Origin: Amanita rubescens
Taxonomy: Eukaryota; Basidiomycota; Agaricomycetes; Agaricales; Amanitaceae
Length of the DNA stretch: 38,468 nucleotides
Reading direction: 5' to 3'
Assembly: GCA_015039365.1 (NCBI GenBank)
Contig: WION01000508.1
Coordinates: 1-38,468, forward strand
Shown here piece after piece: positions 20,595-32,664 of this stretch. The notes under the pieces were generated by a model. The model worked only from the letters and a program-made list of their open reading frames with translations, did no database searches and was not told the origin of the DNA. Made by a program: the position numbers and the translations under genes. Position 1 is the stretch's first letter; each line of letters begins with the position of its first letter.

Positions 20595-22001
20595 ATGCCT
20601 CTTCCTTATCCAACGCTGCCGTCAGAGCTCATTGAGAAAGTCGTTGGCCAAATCGGAAAGGAACCCACTTTGATAGCCTGCTCGCAGGTGTCGCTCACTT
20701 TCGAGCATTACAGCTTCCGGCAGCTATTCCGTTGCCTCCGTCTGTGCTGCGACGAATGGGCAATCGGGACGTTTTCTCGGTTGATGCCTAGTCGCACAGG
20801 ATCTTCCAACACGTAAAGGAACTCAGAATCGGATGTAGCATGGTCCCCGGCTGCCTTCATCCTTCCCCGGCACAGATTGACGAAAGTCGCTATCAGCAAC
20901 TCTGCCTGATTCTGAAGCTGTTTGCAGAGCATAGCAGTGGTTGCCTGGAAAGGATTACGTTGCGAAGGGTCTCGTGGGGATCTTTGCCTGGTAGCTTGCA
21001 GACTGCTTTGACGGGTCTGCTTGCCTGTCCTTCTGTGAAGAAGCTGAAGTTTTGAACACGTCGAGGGCTTTCCTCTCAGCGCGTTTCGGCACATCTCTTC
21101 GGGATTAAAGAAGTTCCAAATTTGTAATTCAGGATACAATCCGCACCCCTTGGATAACGCGCTGGCTGAGGATATCGACACCTTTGCTATCCCCGCGGCG
21201 AGGCCAGAACAGCTAATTATCACATCTAAAGGCTCAGAAACGGGAAATTTGGAGTCAGGTCTTATAGACTTACTCGACATATCGCATTTGACCATGTTGT
21301 GCATGGTCGTTCGCTTCGATTCAGAATGGGAATTACTGCAGAAGTTGATGCAGAATGCTTCCAGTACGCTTGAATTCGTTTTCTGTTGTTTTTCAATCAG
21401 GTATGTAGAAACCTCTGGTTTTACGAAATGGCTCTCATTTCGATTTGGTAGTTCATCCTTACTATATGCCATCAGCCTTCACGGGTGATCAGATTCAGTT
21501 ACAGGATACCTATAGGCTCGGACTTGATTTGGCACCATTTCAACGTCTACGGAATATTGATTTTGGGTGCCATTGCGTGTCCGTACAATCGATCCTATCC
21601 TTCGAGGTTTGCACGAGACTCTCTCTAGCCTTCCAAATGGTTCTCCGCTGGAGCATATTACTTTCTTCAGCTACCTTGAGTCAACTCCTTTCGAGCTGAC
21701 TGACGCAGAATGGCACCAATTAGACGTCAAACTGTCTTCCGCTGCACTTCGAGCGACGGCATTGAAGCATATCAAGTTTCATTTTGCCAGATTTATGAAT
21801 CAAACACCCAAAGAGCAGCTTGTATTGTATGACAGGACTACAGGTCTACTGAGAGAGAAGTTGACCATGTCGTTCAAGAAGATAGTCACAGAAAGAACGG
21901 TGGGTGGGTTTACACCGGGGTTAGCACTGAGTATTGATGAGATGCATAGACTGAATCACTGGCATGGGTGGGTTTATACTAGTGTTATTGCTGAGTATTG
22001 A
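20595..22001 (+). pseudogene. F-box/LRR-like gene, frame-shifted
   Basis: Starts MPLPYPTLPSELIEKVVGQI and continues with ACSQVS and FRQLFRCLRL, the pattern of basidiomycete F-box-like proteins that act as substrate receptors of SCF ubiquitin ligases. The rest has the usual solenoid-like pieces: FQHVKELRIG, a block around LDLAPFQRLRNIDFG, and the highly typical LPNGSPLEHITFF...FELTDAEWHQLD. The pieces lie in different frames: a shift near 20805 (the first frame stops at 20814), another near 21050 (KKLKF then stop, while EHVEGFPLSAF continues one base later), and another near 21575. A possible intron at 21401-21475 does not restore phase. Three breaks argue for a pseudogene, though assembly errors could explain some. 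The 3' end carries a tandem duplication. Confidence 0.6.
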
Positions 22002-22031
22002 TGAGATGGACAGATTGAACCACTGACGTGG
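21903..22031. repeat. Tandem duplication at the end of the F-box pseudogene
   Basis: Two copies of about 64 bp. Both contain GGGTGGGTTTA, GCTGAGTATTGATGAGATG or its close variant, and a conserved AATCACTGGCATGG / AACCACTGACGTGG end. The second copy follows the first without spacing and falls after the last in-frame stop. Confidence 0.8.
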
Positions 22032-22184
22032 CCGTTGTAGCTATCGATTGTTGTATTATTAGATTATAGAGTAGATATGGACCAAAAAAGGCAACTCGTT
22101 TAACCACGCCTTTCAGCCAAAGTAAAACGCGCCGACTGCGACGCTCAGCTCTCCCGCTTCTTTGCGGGACAAATATTTCTAATT

Positions 22185-25100
22185 ATGTCTGTCATGCTCA
22201 CAAAGTTCGAGTCTAAAAGCAACCGCGTAAAGGGTATTGTTCTCTTTCATCTTTGAGTTGTGTTATCGTTTGATTCATGCTGTGCTTTCGTTTTCCGTAG
22301 GGCTCGCTTTCCATCCGACGCAACCCCTGCTCGCGGCCGCGCTACACAATGGGAGTGTACAATTGTGGAATTATAGAATGGGGGTGCTAGTAGATCGGTT
22401 TGAGGAGCATGAAGGTCTGTCCACTTTTTTAAATGATGGTCACCTGCTCACACCGATGCAGGCCCCGTCCGCGGAGTGGCAATACATCCAAGTAGAGCAC
22501 TCTTGGTTACTGGTGGTGATGACTATAAAATCAGGGTGTGGGGTCAGTCTGCTAAGTTGTCAGGGATGGTGTCGAGTGCTGATATTCGCCTGCAGATATT
22601 CGACCTCAGAACCGGCGTTGTCTTTTTACACTGCATGGGCACTTGGATTACGTTCGCACTGTCCAATTTCACCATGAGATGCCTTGGATCGTGAGTACTG
22701 TGTTCCCCCCCTCCCAGCATGACTACACATCACATCGACCTTCACCTAGCTCTCGGCCTCTGATGATCAAACAATACGCATATGGAACAGTACATCGAGA
22801 AACTGTATAGCAATCCTGACCGGACACTCGCACTACGTCATGTCCGCCCAATTCCATCCAAAAGAGGATCTCGTCGTCTCTGCATCAATGGACCAGACCG
22901 TTCGAGTTTGGGATATCTCCGGTCTGCGGAGAGGCTCGCCCAATGCAGGTGGTCCTGGTAATATGGGAAGCAGTGGACCAGGGAATTTCGAAACTTTCGA
23001 CTCCTTCTCAACCGTCAAGTATGTCTTGGAGGGACATGATCGCGGCGTCAATTTTGCCATGTTCCATCCTACATTACCTCTCATCGTCTCTGCCGCGGAT
23101 GATCGAGTTATCAAGATCTGGCGTATGAGCGAGACCAAAGCTTGGGAGGTCGATTCATGTCGTGGCCATTTCAACAACGTTTCCAGTGCTTTCTTCCACT
23201 CAAAGCACGAGTTGATCGTCTCTTGCGGTGAAGACAAGACAGTTCGAGTTTGGGATTTGGCGAAGAGAACTGCCATCCAGACTTTTAGGAGGGAACACGA
23301 CCGGTTCTGGGTTCTCGCTGCGCATCCCAATCTCAACCTCTTTGCAGCTGGGCATGATAGCGGCCTTATCGTTTTCAAGCTTGAACGTGAACGACCTGCC
23401 TTCTCTGTTCACCAAGAAACGCTGTACTATGTCCGAGACAAGTACGTTCGCGCGTTCGACTTCTCCACGGGCTCGGATATTGGACTTTTGAGCGTGCGCA
23501 AGTTTGGAAGTCCTTATATGCCTCCAAGAACCTTGAGCTTCAACCCAGCGGAGCGAGCTGTTCTGCTGACGATTGGCTCCGATAATGGGTTGTATGAGCT
23601 CACGACACTACCGCAACAGGCTCAAGGCGAGGTTAAGGATTCGAGCGTTGACGGGAAGAAGGGAAGCGGGCAGAGTGCGATATTTGTTGCGAGGAACCGT
23701 TTTGCAGTCTTGAACAAGACTACTCAGGTCCGCTTCTCTATCTGCTACGCATATGTATGCTAACGCTTAGACACGCCTTGTTTAGCTCATTGAAGTCCGA
23801 GATCTAGCCAATTCCGTGGTCAAGACGATCAAGGCTCCTGTTCAGACGAATGAGATATTCTATGGTGGAACTGCTTGCCTCATCCTGAGTTCTACTTCCA
23901 CCGTGGTGTTATATGACATACAGCAACAGAAAACAATTGCGGAAATCAACAGTCCACCCGTTAAGTACGTTATTTGGAGTGCCGACGGTCAGTTGGTCGT
24001 GTTGATGAGTAAACATAGTAAGTTACCTCTCTTTGGATTGTAGCGCTTCCTAACTCTACTTCGTACAGCGATTACAATTGCAAACAAGAATTTCTCGCAA
24101 CATAGCCTTATTCATGAGACGATTCGTATCAAGTCGGGTGCATGGGACGACTCAGGCGTCTTTATCTATTCTACGCTCAATCACGTCAAGTATTGCCTAT
24201 CCCAAGGGTAAACCACTTTACTACCATCACACATAGCGGATTTAACATTCAAGTTAAATAGTGATCACGGTGTCATTTGCACATTGGACAACCCCGTCTA
24301 CCTGACGCGTGTCAAGGGCAAGACGATTTACTGTCTCGACCGCTCAGCCCGCCCCCGCACCATTACATTTGACCCAACAGAGTACAGGTTCAAGCTTGCG
24401 CTTTTGAAGCACAATTACGAGGAAATGCTGTACATTATCAAAACTTCTACTCTCATGGGTCAGAGTATCATTGCGTATCTACAACAGAAAGGATTCCCGG
24501 AGGTGATTATCTGCCTTGAATGACGTTCGCAGCGTATTTATGATATGCTCTTTCAGATCGCACTTCATTTCGTCCAAGACACGAACACTCGCTTTGAGCT
24601 AGCGCTAGAATGCGGTAATTTGGATGTTGCAATGGAAACTGCCAAAACGATTGACCGCCCCGAGTGCTGGGCTAAGCTTGCACAACAGGCGCTGAAACAA
24701 GGAAACCATAAAGTGGTGGAGAAGGCTTATCAAATGACGAAGAACTTTGACAAACTGTCCTTCCTTTACCTCGCAACTGGAAGTACAGAGAAGTTGTCGA
24801 AAATGCAAAAGATCGCCGAGGCGAGGGGTGATCCAATGTCGCGATTCCATAATGCGTTGTATACCGGTGATGTGGAGGGGCGGATTTCTGTATTGAGAGA
24901 TGTTGGACTCCGTAAGTCTCGGGCGAGGTCCAGGATATTAAGAGTACTAAATGCACACTTTAGACCCGTTGGCGTATTTGATGGCCAAGACCAACGGATT
25001 GGAAGAAGTAGCGGCCGAGATTCTAGAAGCTGCGGGTCTTACGGAAGCTGACCTTGACGATGTACCCGATTTTGGTCCGTCGACGCTGAAGCCACCGCCC

Positions 25101-26485
25101 GTCATCACTTCCACCACAAATATGAACTGGCCAGTCGTACCTCCCGGAGAAAACTTCTTTGATCTTGCTCTCGTCAATGGATCCTTGGAAGGTGTCCCAA
25201 CTCCATATGCTAACGGAGATACTGGCGCTGGCGCTGCTTCTTCTGCATTGGATGCGTGGGCGAGGGAAGAAGAGATGCAAGAGGAGGAAGTTGACGAGGG
25301 TGGATGGGACCTGGACGCTGATGGAGGAGAGTTCCAGCCTGCGCATGAAGAAGAGACGGGCCCTGCAGAGGAAGAAGAGGAGTTGGGTGCCGGTGCAACA
25401 CCAGGTCCTGACGAGACGGAGTTGTGGGTCAGAAACTCACCGCTTGCTGTGGACCATGTAGCTGCCGGAGCGTTCGAGAGTGCCATGCAGGTAGGTTCTC
25501 CGAGCAAGATCAAGTGACGTTTGTTTGACCTGGACGTGTTACAGCTTCTCAATCGTCAATTCGGAGTGGTCAACTTTGCCCTGCTGAAACCGCTATTCAT
25601 GTCCGTCTACCGATCATCACATGTCTATATTTCACCAGTCGCCTCTTTGCCACCACTGAAAATTCATGTGAGACGTAACCCGTCCGAGTCTTCCCCCAGT
25701 CGTGTTCTTCCCGTTGCTGTACGATCACTACAGTCGATGAGAACAGAGGTGACGGAAGGGTACCGATGCATGTCCGGCAACAAGTTGGCAGAAGCGCAAG
25801 ATGTCTTCCGCTCAGTGTTGCATGCTCTCTTACTTGTTGTGATATCTTCCGATGATGAGGCGAAACTGGTGAGCAGCTAATCTGATGTTTGAGTTTCGTT
25901 GATGATGTTGGCCACAGTGGAGAGAAACGGTAACGTCCGCGCGAGAATACCTGTTGGGAGTGTCGATTGAATTGGAGCGTCGACGAGTAGCCGAACAAGA
26001 TGTCGGCAATTTGAAACGACAACTAGAGCTTGCGGCGTACTTTACGCACTGTCAAATGCAACCGGCTCACCTGCAAATTGCTCTCCGGAGTGCTATCAAC
26101 TGGTTCGCAAAAGCAAACAACCTGGCACACGCTGCTCGGTTTGCGAAGCGGCTCTTGGACTTGAAGCCCGATCCGAAGATAGTTGCACAGGTACGCATGC
26201 ATTCGACTAGCAGATTTGAGTTGAGTTTTGACGATTGCGTAGGCACGCCAACGTATCGCCGCTGGGGATCGTAATCCCCGCAACGCCGTTGACATTGACT
26301 ATGACGAATACACGGCGTTCGAGATTTGTGCTGCTAGTTATACGCCGATTTACAAGGGTTCGCCGTCTGTGCGGTGCCCCTATACCGATGCGATGTTCTT
26401 GCCGCAATACCAGGGGTCTCTAGACCCTCTTACGCAGCTAACGGAGATTGGTGCTGTAGCTTCTGGGTTGCCCGCTGCGTGGTAG
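22185..26485 (+). CDS. COPA: Coatomer subunit alpha (alpha-COP)
   Basis: Thirteen exons: 22185-22233, 22301-22414, 22462-22542, 22596-22690, 22750-23727, 23786-24017, 24069-24207, 24262-24502, 24557-24911, 24964-25490, 25545-25868, 25918-26190, 26243-26485. They sum to 3651 nt (1216 aa), the normal length for alpha-COP. The product is the largest subunit of the COPI coat, which buds Golgi-to-ER vesicles and binds dilysine cargo tails through its N-terminal beta-propeller. The N-terminus reads [14 protein letters not shown] after a four-residue extension; WD40 blades follow ([57 protein letters not shown]). Then comes the coatomer WD-associated region ([32 protein letters not shown]), an acidic linker rich in Glu/Asp in exon 10, and the C-terminal domain that binds epsilon-COP ([20 protein letters not shown]). 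All junctions are GT..AG and in phase. Essential single-copy gene, intact. Confidence 0.97.
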
Positions 26486-27053
26486 AAGAATAAAAATGAA
26501 CAGGCAGTCTCTAATCACTCCATTCCTTGCTACCAATGAGCTTATAGTAGTTTATTGTCGTACAATGAAATATATTCATTTCTCTGGTAACATTACGTGG
26601 CAATATTATATTGGTATGCTACTGTACGGCTGTTGCTATTGGCTGGCATTAGGGTTAGGGTTAGGACCATAGAGGGACCAAAAAAAAAAAGGATGGCCCT
26701 CCTAGCCCATAGAGAGGCCGTGGAAGGACTGGAAAATATTGAGACGGTGCATGAGCCGAAGCCCATACAAACTGCAGCTACCCCCTGAGGACAGGGTCGC
26801 CGTGCTATGGGGGACCTCCACAGCCCGTAAGCCCGGTTACATGAAGGGGCACACGCCATCAAGGTAAGTATGAAGAGATGGGGTGTTGGGACACTGTTTA
26901 TATATCTTTCTGAAACCGCGCACGGACCATCGTAACCTTTGGCCATATCCAGACGATGACATAAGTCAAGTTTTATCGGCATTTGTCGGCACCGGCTTAC
27001 CCATCCGGTTCTACGCGTCGCCTTTCTCTCGCTAATTATTGTATTATTTGCTT
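26486..27053. other. Intergenic region between alpha-COP and the XPG-like gene
   Basis: No gene. Contains a short interstitial telomere-like run (26649-26665), an A11 tract near 26680, and the 5' flank of the next gene. Nothing else is recognisable. Confidence 0.6.
26649..26665 (+). repeat. Interstitial telomere-like repeat
   Basis: TTAGGGTTAGGGTTAGG, nearly three copies of the telomere repeat used by most filamentous fungi. Too short to indicate a telomere; it may be chance or a repair scar. Confidence 0.7.
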
Positions 27054-29038
27054 ATGGGCGTGCTGGGACTCACGCCTTTTCTCCAGAAGGTTTGGTACGC
27101 GATGACCTTGCTATACACGTGAAACACCGCTGAACGCTCAACTTTAACAGTCCTGATGTAATTAAACACTTGCCAGACCGTTTGAAAGGACTAACCGGTA
27201 AAAGAATCGTCATGTAAGAATCGCGTTTTTTTGGTTCGATATTTTGTCATGTCTTCTCTGGTTTAGCTGTTCTCATGTACCGTGACTTGCCAGAGATGGA
27301 ACCCTTATAACCCAACGGATGCACTTTGCTCCAGTTCCGCATCAGTATCGACATGTTCTGGGATGGTACAGACTCGTGAAGGAGTTGGAAGACTCGGGAG
27401 TCTCAGCTATATGCGTGTTTGATGGGAAGGAACGTAATCTTGCTAAAGCACGCGAGGTCAGACACTAGTTTATGTAGCCTGTTTCGTCATTGACTGGGAT
27501 TAATAGGCTGTGCGACGGAGAGAAGCTCGCCAGTTAGTTGCGGCGCGTAGTTCGCTCGAACTGAAGCGGTTGCAACGGCTGCAAAAACTTAAAGGCATTT
27601 GGAAGCAATGGAAAATGCTAGACAGAAACGATCGCAGTCGCATCTCGGACCTTATAAATGCGCTTGATTTTCTTCAACCCAAATGCACCCCATTGGTGTC
27701 GTTTGAGCCTGAGTCCAAGTTAGACGTTGACGGTGACTAGGACCCACTCTCTGATGTTACCCATCTTCTCATTCTTGTTACAGAATCGATTACTGAAGAA
27801 TCCATTGAGAGCGAAAGTATAGACGCGCAAGATCAGGTATTTTGGATGCGCCGATGCTCGTTGTGCTCGTCTAATATATACTTTAGAATAGAACCCAAGT
27901 TTTATCTATTGAAGACGAACAAGGCCCATTACACCAGGATGCCCTTTCACCTTCAACTGACCGCATACAAGATCTTGCCTTCCCCGTGATACCCCCTGTA
28001 TTATCTGCAGAAGATGCACGAGCAACAGTGGAGATGTCACCCCCTGAAATCGCTAAACAGATCGCAGTTCTTTTCTTGGACTACCACAGGAGCATCTCAC
28101 AACTCAAATCACTGCCCCCGAGTATCTCAGAGACACCTCTGCTGCCTGTGCCTCAAAGTACTGTGGACTCGGACGCTCGTGCAGAGCTTTTCATGAGCAA
28201 AGGGCAATATCAGCTCACAATCGAAGAAGGGCGGCTTTGGTCAAAAATTTTAACGCCTCAAGAACAACTAGAACCAGTGACCGACATAGCGGTGAATGAC
28301 CTCACGCAGAAGAGTAGCATTATGTCTGCATCGTATACGCGCCGGACCTGTGCACCGACATCAAAAACCTATGATGAAAGTAGAGAAATCTTACAGGCCA
28401 TGGGAATACCTTGCGTCGAATCGACTGGGACTTTTGAAGCGGAGGCATTAGCCTCTGCCATTGTTCGCCAAGGTTTGGCAGACTACGTCGTCAGCGAGGA
28501 TACAGTGGGTATTGTCCATTTCAACACAACTGAAAAACTAAATAAGAACAAGGATGTGCTGCTCTACGAAGTTCCTCTTCTCAGGAACATCACAAGCAGA
28601 CACGAACCCTTGATGATGATGACTGGTTCCGACGTTCGGACAATGCTCGAACTTGACTATGATTCCTTCATCGACTTTGCACTGCTCCTAGGAACGGACT
28701 TTTCCGAGCGTATTAAAAATTTAGGCCCTGCGCGTGCTCTGAAGTTCATCAGAGAATATGGCACGATAGAGCGTGTAATTGCGTCCGAGACCAAGTATAC
28801 CCCTCGGTTACCTGCAGACGCATATCTGGCTGAGGTGGAGCTCGCCCGCACGATTTTTCGCACGCTCCCTCCAGTACCGGACGAAGACCAGCTCATTCCC
28901 AAGAAAAGGGATGATGATGAGGTCGTTCAACTGTTACAACGATTTTCACTCGGTCGCGAAGTGCTGCTGCGCGAGGAATGGAATTATGAAGCAGCGCTAG
29001 CAGGTAATTACTTTGCTGACGACCCGAGAATGTACTAG
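27054..29038 (+). CDS. XPG/FEN1-family (PIN-like) structure-specific nuclease homologue
   Basis: Exons 27054-27094, 27151-27213, 27294-27456, 27507-27732, 27784-27836 and 27887-29038 total 1698 nt (565 aa), in phase. The start MGVLGLTPFLQK matches the MGI.GL start of the Rad2/FEN1 family. Motifs: Asp36 in IDGT; VCVFDGK-type ICVFDGK with Asp78; a charged arginine-rich stretch; the XPG-I acidic helix FEAEALA (Glu366, Glu368); VVSEDT; LLGTDF; and a helix-hairpin-helix LGPARALKFIREYG. These are the metal-binding and DNA-binding elements of flap and bubble nucleases. At the second acidic turn the usual E-D-x-D is E-D-T-V, so one metal ligand is replaced. The family resembles uncharacterised Agaricomycete PIN-like proteins rather than FEN1 itself because of a roughly 200-residue insertion between the N and I domains. 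Role in DNA repair or RNA processing is inference. Confidence 0.88.
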
Positions 29039-29722
29039 GATATTTTATAGAATAATAATGATATGCCAGAAGGACAAGCAAGGGTATGAATAATTCACAT
29101 GCGCACGCCATGTCCGGCGTGCCCGTTTATCGCGGAGGCCACATTTCAGAACCCAGCCAATTTTAGCACCACCTCCATTATTCAAATTGGTTTCATGAAA
29201 TGCTCACCTTACGCGCGTTACATCACTCGGGCTTTATTCCGCAGTAGACCATGGGGCAAAGTCTTCACACCCCATAAGCGATATGTCTACAGAGGCGGGC
29301 GACGTACCTGTTTCATTCCCCAGACTATTCAAGCACAATGACAGACAGCAAATATAGATCCTTATAGATCCTTATCCGGCCACGGCTACTTCTTCAGTTT
29401 GATTCGCATCTATCATTGATGACCGGCACTGAACTTGTATCACATTATCAGGACGATCCTGAGCAGAATGTGAAACGCAAGCAGCCTACCAATACATAGT
29501 TGAATGACATTCGCGACGCACATTGGTTAGTTTTTGACGCCCGGACACGTCAGTCTTGCTGCGATGTTACCGGAACGGCATATGCCGATGCTTGAGTTTT
29601 AGACTCGATATTCAGGAGGTGAGACACAGGGGCGTTTCGTTATGAGAACTGGCACCTGCTAAATATCTTTTCGTAAGAATAGCAGTTTCGAACATGTAAC
29701 TTGCTTCCCCATTCCCACCGAA
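29039..29722. other. Intergenic region, no gene seen
   Basis: 3' flank of the nuclease gene and 5' flank of the next gene. A short tandem TATAGATCCT repeat occurs near 29355-29375. Small open frames here (for example 29099-29341) show no domain and no supporting splice structure. Confidence 0.5.
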
Positions 29723-31265
29723 ATGGGTCAATACGATGGTTTTGCTGGTGAGGCAGTTTCGCGTTAGCTTTCTTCATTGCACTAAAGAAAATGTAACATC
29801 AGGCTTGTTGTTGATTGGCGTTTTTCGTCAGTTTCAATTTCTTCCAAAGCCGTTCACGAAATGCTGAAACGAGTCAATAGTCAATACGTATCTCTTCGGG
29901 ATTGTCACATATCAGTTTGGGTTATACTATCAATTGGGTACGTCGAATTCGACTGCGGCATTTGAAAAAAAACGGGTTTGACGTATATCACGATCAGAGT
30001 TCAATGACCCGTTGTGGCTCCGGTTCGTATTTGGATCGCAATGAAACGGCTAATGAATGCTCATCCCAGTTCAGATTGACAGTACATACCTTACTCGCCC
30101 TGGATACATTCCATTCAGCCTCGTTCGTTCTTTCCCTTCCTTTGAGTGGCATTTTCAGACAATGCATCCAGCCTCATTTACCTTGCATGGTGGTACCTGT
30201 ACGTTTAATCTTTCTTTACACCCTACAAACCTCATCCGAATCGATAGTGTCGTCAACTACAACAATCCATCAGCATTTTTTGGTATGGATTTTATGACTT
30301 GACATATGCATAGGTAACAAAACTATCCAGTGAATATTTGGCCGTACCGCGCATCGATAATAGAAAGTTCCATAACCACGTTCCTTACTCAACATTTCAT
30401 GGGATACCGGTGAGTATGCGTCGAGAGTCGGGCCACGAAGGATGATAACCGAAAGACTCCCAGTATATATCGAATGTCAGGAAAGCGGCATCTTTACATA
30501 GGAATCATGATTGTATCCTTAGCAGACCTCATTGCGGCTTCTATCACTACTGCAAAGTGAGTGCTGAGAAGGAGTTACGGTGGTCGCGCTAACTCTTGTT
30601 CGCAGGGCATGCAGAATCGTAGAGTAAGCTTCCTTAACCCTCATTTACGATAATTGATGCCGCGAGCAGCAGGAGAGACCTATCGGTCTTGAATACAGAA
30701 ATCGTCGTGTGGCTCGCCACCCAAGTGATTTTAGACTTCTTCATTGCAGGTCCGTAACACTATTCCTCAACTCCTTCGCGTAATGTGCTAATAGAGTTCA
30801 CTAGGTTATACCTCCATCGGTCTCTATAAACAAAGGACAGATTATGGCCGTACCAACAAGATCTTGTATCGGTGTATACGTAGCGCAATTCAAGTTGGCG
30901 CTCTCTCTACCATGTTTGCGTTAGGGAATCTCATTGCCTTTGGTTCATATTTCCAAGTTTCCAACATTGAGACCACTGACACATGATCATTATAGTCACT
31001 TGGCCATCAGCGAACTTGTATGGAATGTTTCTGTTTCCTATCGGTCGTATATATACAAATGTAAGTCAATCAATGTGTTTCGTGAGCGTCTAACACGGTG
31101 AAGGCTTTAATGAACACGCTAACTGTGCGCGCGAGCTTGAGGAGTGAAATGGCAGGGGCGGAAGAAGTCCTTGATGTAAGTCGGTTGCCGTTGAAGCCAT
31201 TCTGCTGATGATAAATATCGAATCAGACCAATGCCGTATGGGGTGTTTCCACAAGTGATAGCTAG
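29723..31265 (+). CDS. DUF6534-type multipass membrane protein (Agaricomycete family)
   Basis: A densely spliced gene of about twelve short exons; ATG at 29723 (MGQYDGFAG) and TAG at 31263-31265. Recognisable exons in order: FNDPLWLR; LTVHTLLALDTFHSA; IYLAWWYLVVNYNNPSAFF; NIWPYRASIIESSITTFLTQ; RMSGKRHLYIGIMIVSLADL; RRDLSVLNTEIVVWLATQVI; ILYRCIRSAIQVGALSTMFA; NLYGMFLFPIGRIYTN; ALMNTLTVRASLRSEM. These follow the seven-helix layout of the DUF6534 family, including the terminal 'GR.Y(T/S)N.L..TL..R' block. Each junction offers a GT..AG pair in phase. The product is about 280 aa, slightly short; the region for the first helix (29748-29950) is poorly resolved and that helix may be incomplete. Function of the family is unknown; plasma-membrane location is expected. 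Confidence 0.78.
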
Positions 31266-31918
31266 TAATAGACATGACACCGGAAATCATCTGCATATAT
31301 GGTGGCAGCTTAGGACGAAATCAATATCAATAATATTCGGGCATAGAAGGGATAGATTGAGAGTGAAACTTGTGGCGTTTGGGATACTGTAGCATACTCT
31401 ACGTACTGGTATTTAATGTAATAAAAAAGACACCAAAATCTTCGTATTAGTATATCTCGTTGCGCGTTAATACTTGAATGGAACAGAAGAATCGGGACGT
31501 TGTTCACCCCCGAGTCCTCGCGACAGACACAACACGTTCCCAACAAAGAGGAGATAGATTTTTGAGAGCAAGGTAGCGTCACCTGTAAATGGGTGGCATA
31601 CCCTATATTACTATTGAATACTACATATAGGAGGACAAGTCACCCTGGCCCCGCCATGCTGCAATTCACATCCTGGAGCAATTCCGGACGGAAGGAATTG
31701 CCGACCCCATCAGCACGACCCATAAGATAGCAGGGATGGAAGGAAGAAGGGCGACAGCGCAAAAGCACCTATACCTGCAAAACAATTCAATAACGGTGAC
31801 CTGAAGAGTTTCATTGTTGGAGATGCGACACATGTATCACTAAAGAACATTTCATGGTGTGAACATTCTTTGGACATCCGCATAGCGATAGTGTATAAAG
31901 GTACGTAACGATTGCGAA
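31266..31918. other. Intergenic region between convergent genes
   Basis: 3' flanks of the DUF6534 gene and of the minus-strand gene at 31919. No convincing exon on either strand; a candidate 90-codon minus-strand frame at 31310-31582 has no recognisable features. Confidence 0.5.
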
Positions 31919-32664
31919 CTATTCTCCTCTGCGACGCGTCAAAGGAGTCCAAGAATTCGGTGTATCTTCCGTGTGTTCGACCCACGGCGAAACTTTCGAT
32001 TGTCCCGTTGAATTTAATGGGGATGCAGGAACGGAGTTCTGCGCTTGTTCCACTTGTTCCTGTTCGGAATGCATCTCTTCTCGGAGTTCTTTTTTATCAC
32101 CGTCGGTCGATACTTCAAGATGGTATCCCAATGGGCCTCTTTGATTTACGAGTTCTTCTGTCGCTTGTTCGACTGTCATGCGGTGAGCTTCTTCAACTGC
32201 AACCGCGCCTTCGGCAATGAGCTTGGCTCGATTCTCGTTGTCCCTCGCATCAATTAGTGCCGCATTCATTTTTACGCGTTGCTGACGATCAAAATCCGCT
32301 TGAAGTTCCTGTTCGCGAAACTTAGGATAAACACCACGCCAACTCTAAATTAGACGGCACCTCAAATGTAGGCGGGTATTGTCGTGTATGCGTTAGCCAT
32401 GAGGACCATTGAGCTGTAACGAGCGTTCGTTTCTTATGAGACACGGCGACGGATCAATTCAACCCCACCTGGAAGTCTTTTCCCTCCTCCAATGTAATCC
32501 CACATATCATCTGGTTGCCTGTATTGCACCTCTCGCCTGGTACGTTGATCTGTATCAAATGAGAAAGGCATATGAGAAGGTTGGGTTAGATCTAAACCTG
32601 GTGAAGTTGCGGGGTGTTCATAAAAGCGATTTCCTGTCGGATATGAGATGTCAAGCCTGTTCAT
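31919..32664 (-). CDS. Conserved-looking hypothetical protein, unrecognised
   Basis: Minus strand, two exons: 32443-32664 and 31919-32344, with a 98-nt GT..AG intron. Together 648 nt (215 aa), in phase. The first exon encodes MNRLDISYPTGNRFYEHPAT and, further on, DYIGGGKRLPGGVELIRRR; the second begins SWRGVYPKFREQELQADFD and runs into a charged, probably helical region rich in Glu/Ala (about residues 95-170), then a Ser/Thr/Pro-rich basic tail ending TRRRGE. No signal peptide or membrane span is evident. I do not recognise the family; the compositional quality and clean splice make it a real gene. Another exon upstream of 32664 cannot be excluded. Confidence 0.65.

Noticed and set aside
22833..23378. 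181-codon minus-strand frame inside the alpha-COP gene
   Set aside because: Shadow of exon 5; the plus-strand WD40 reading is unambiguous.
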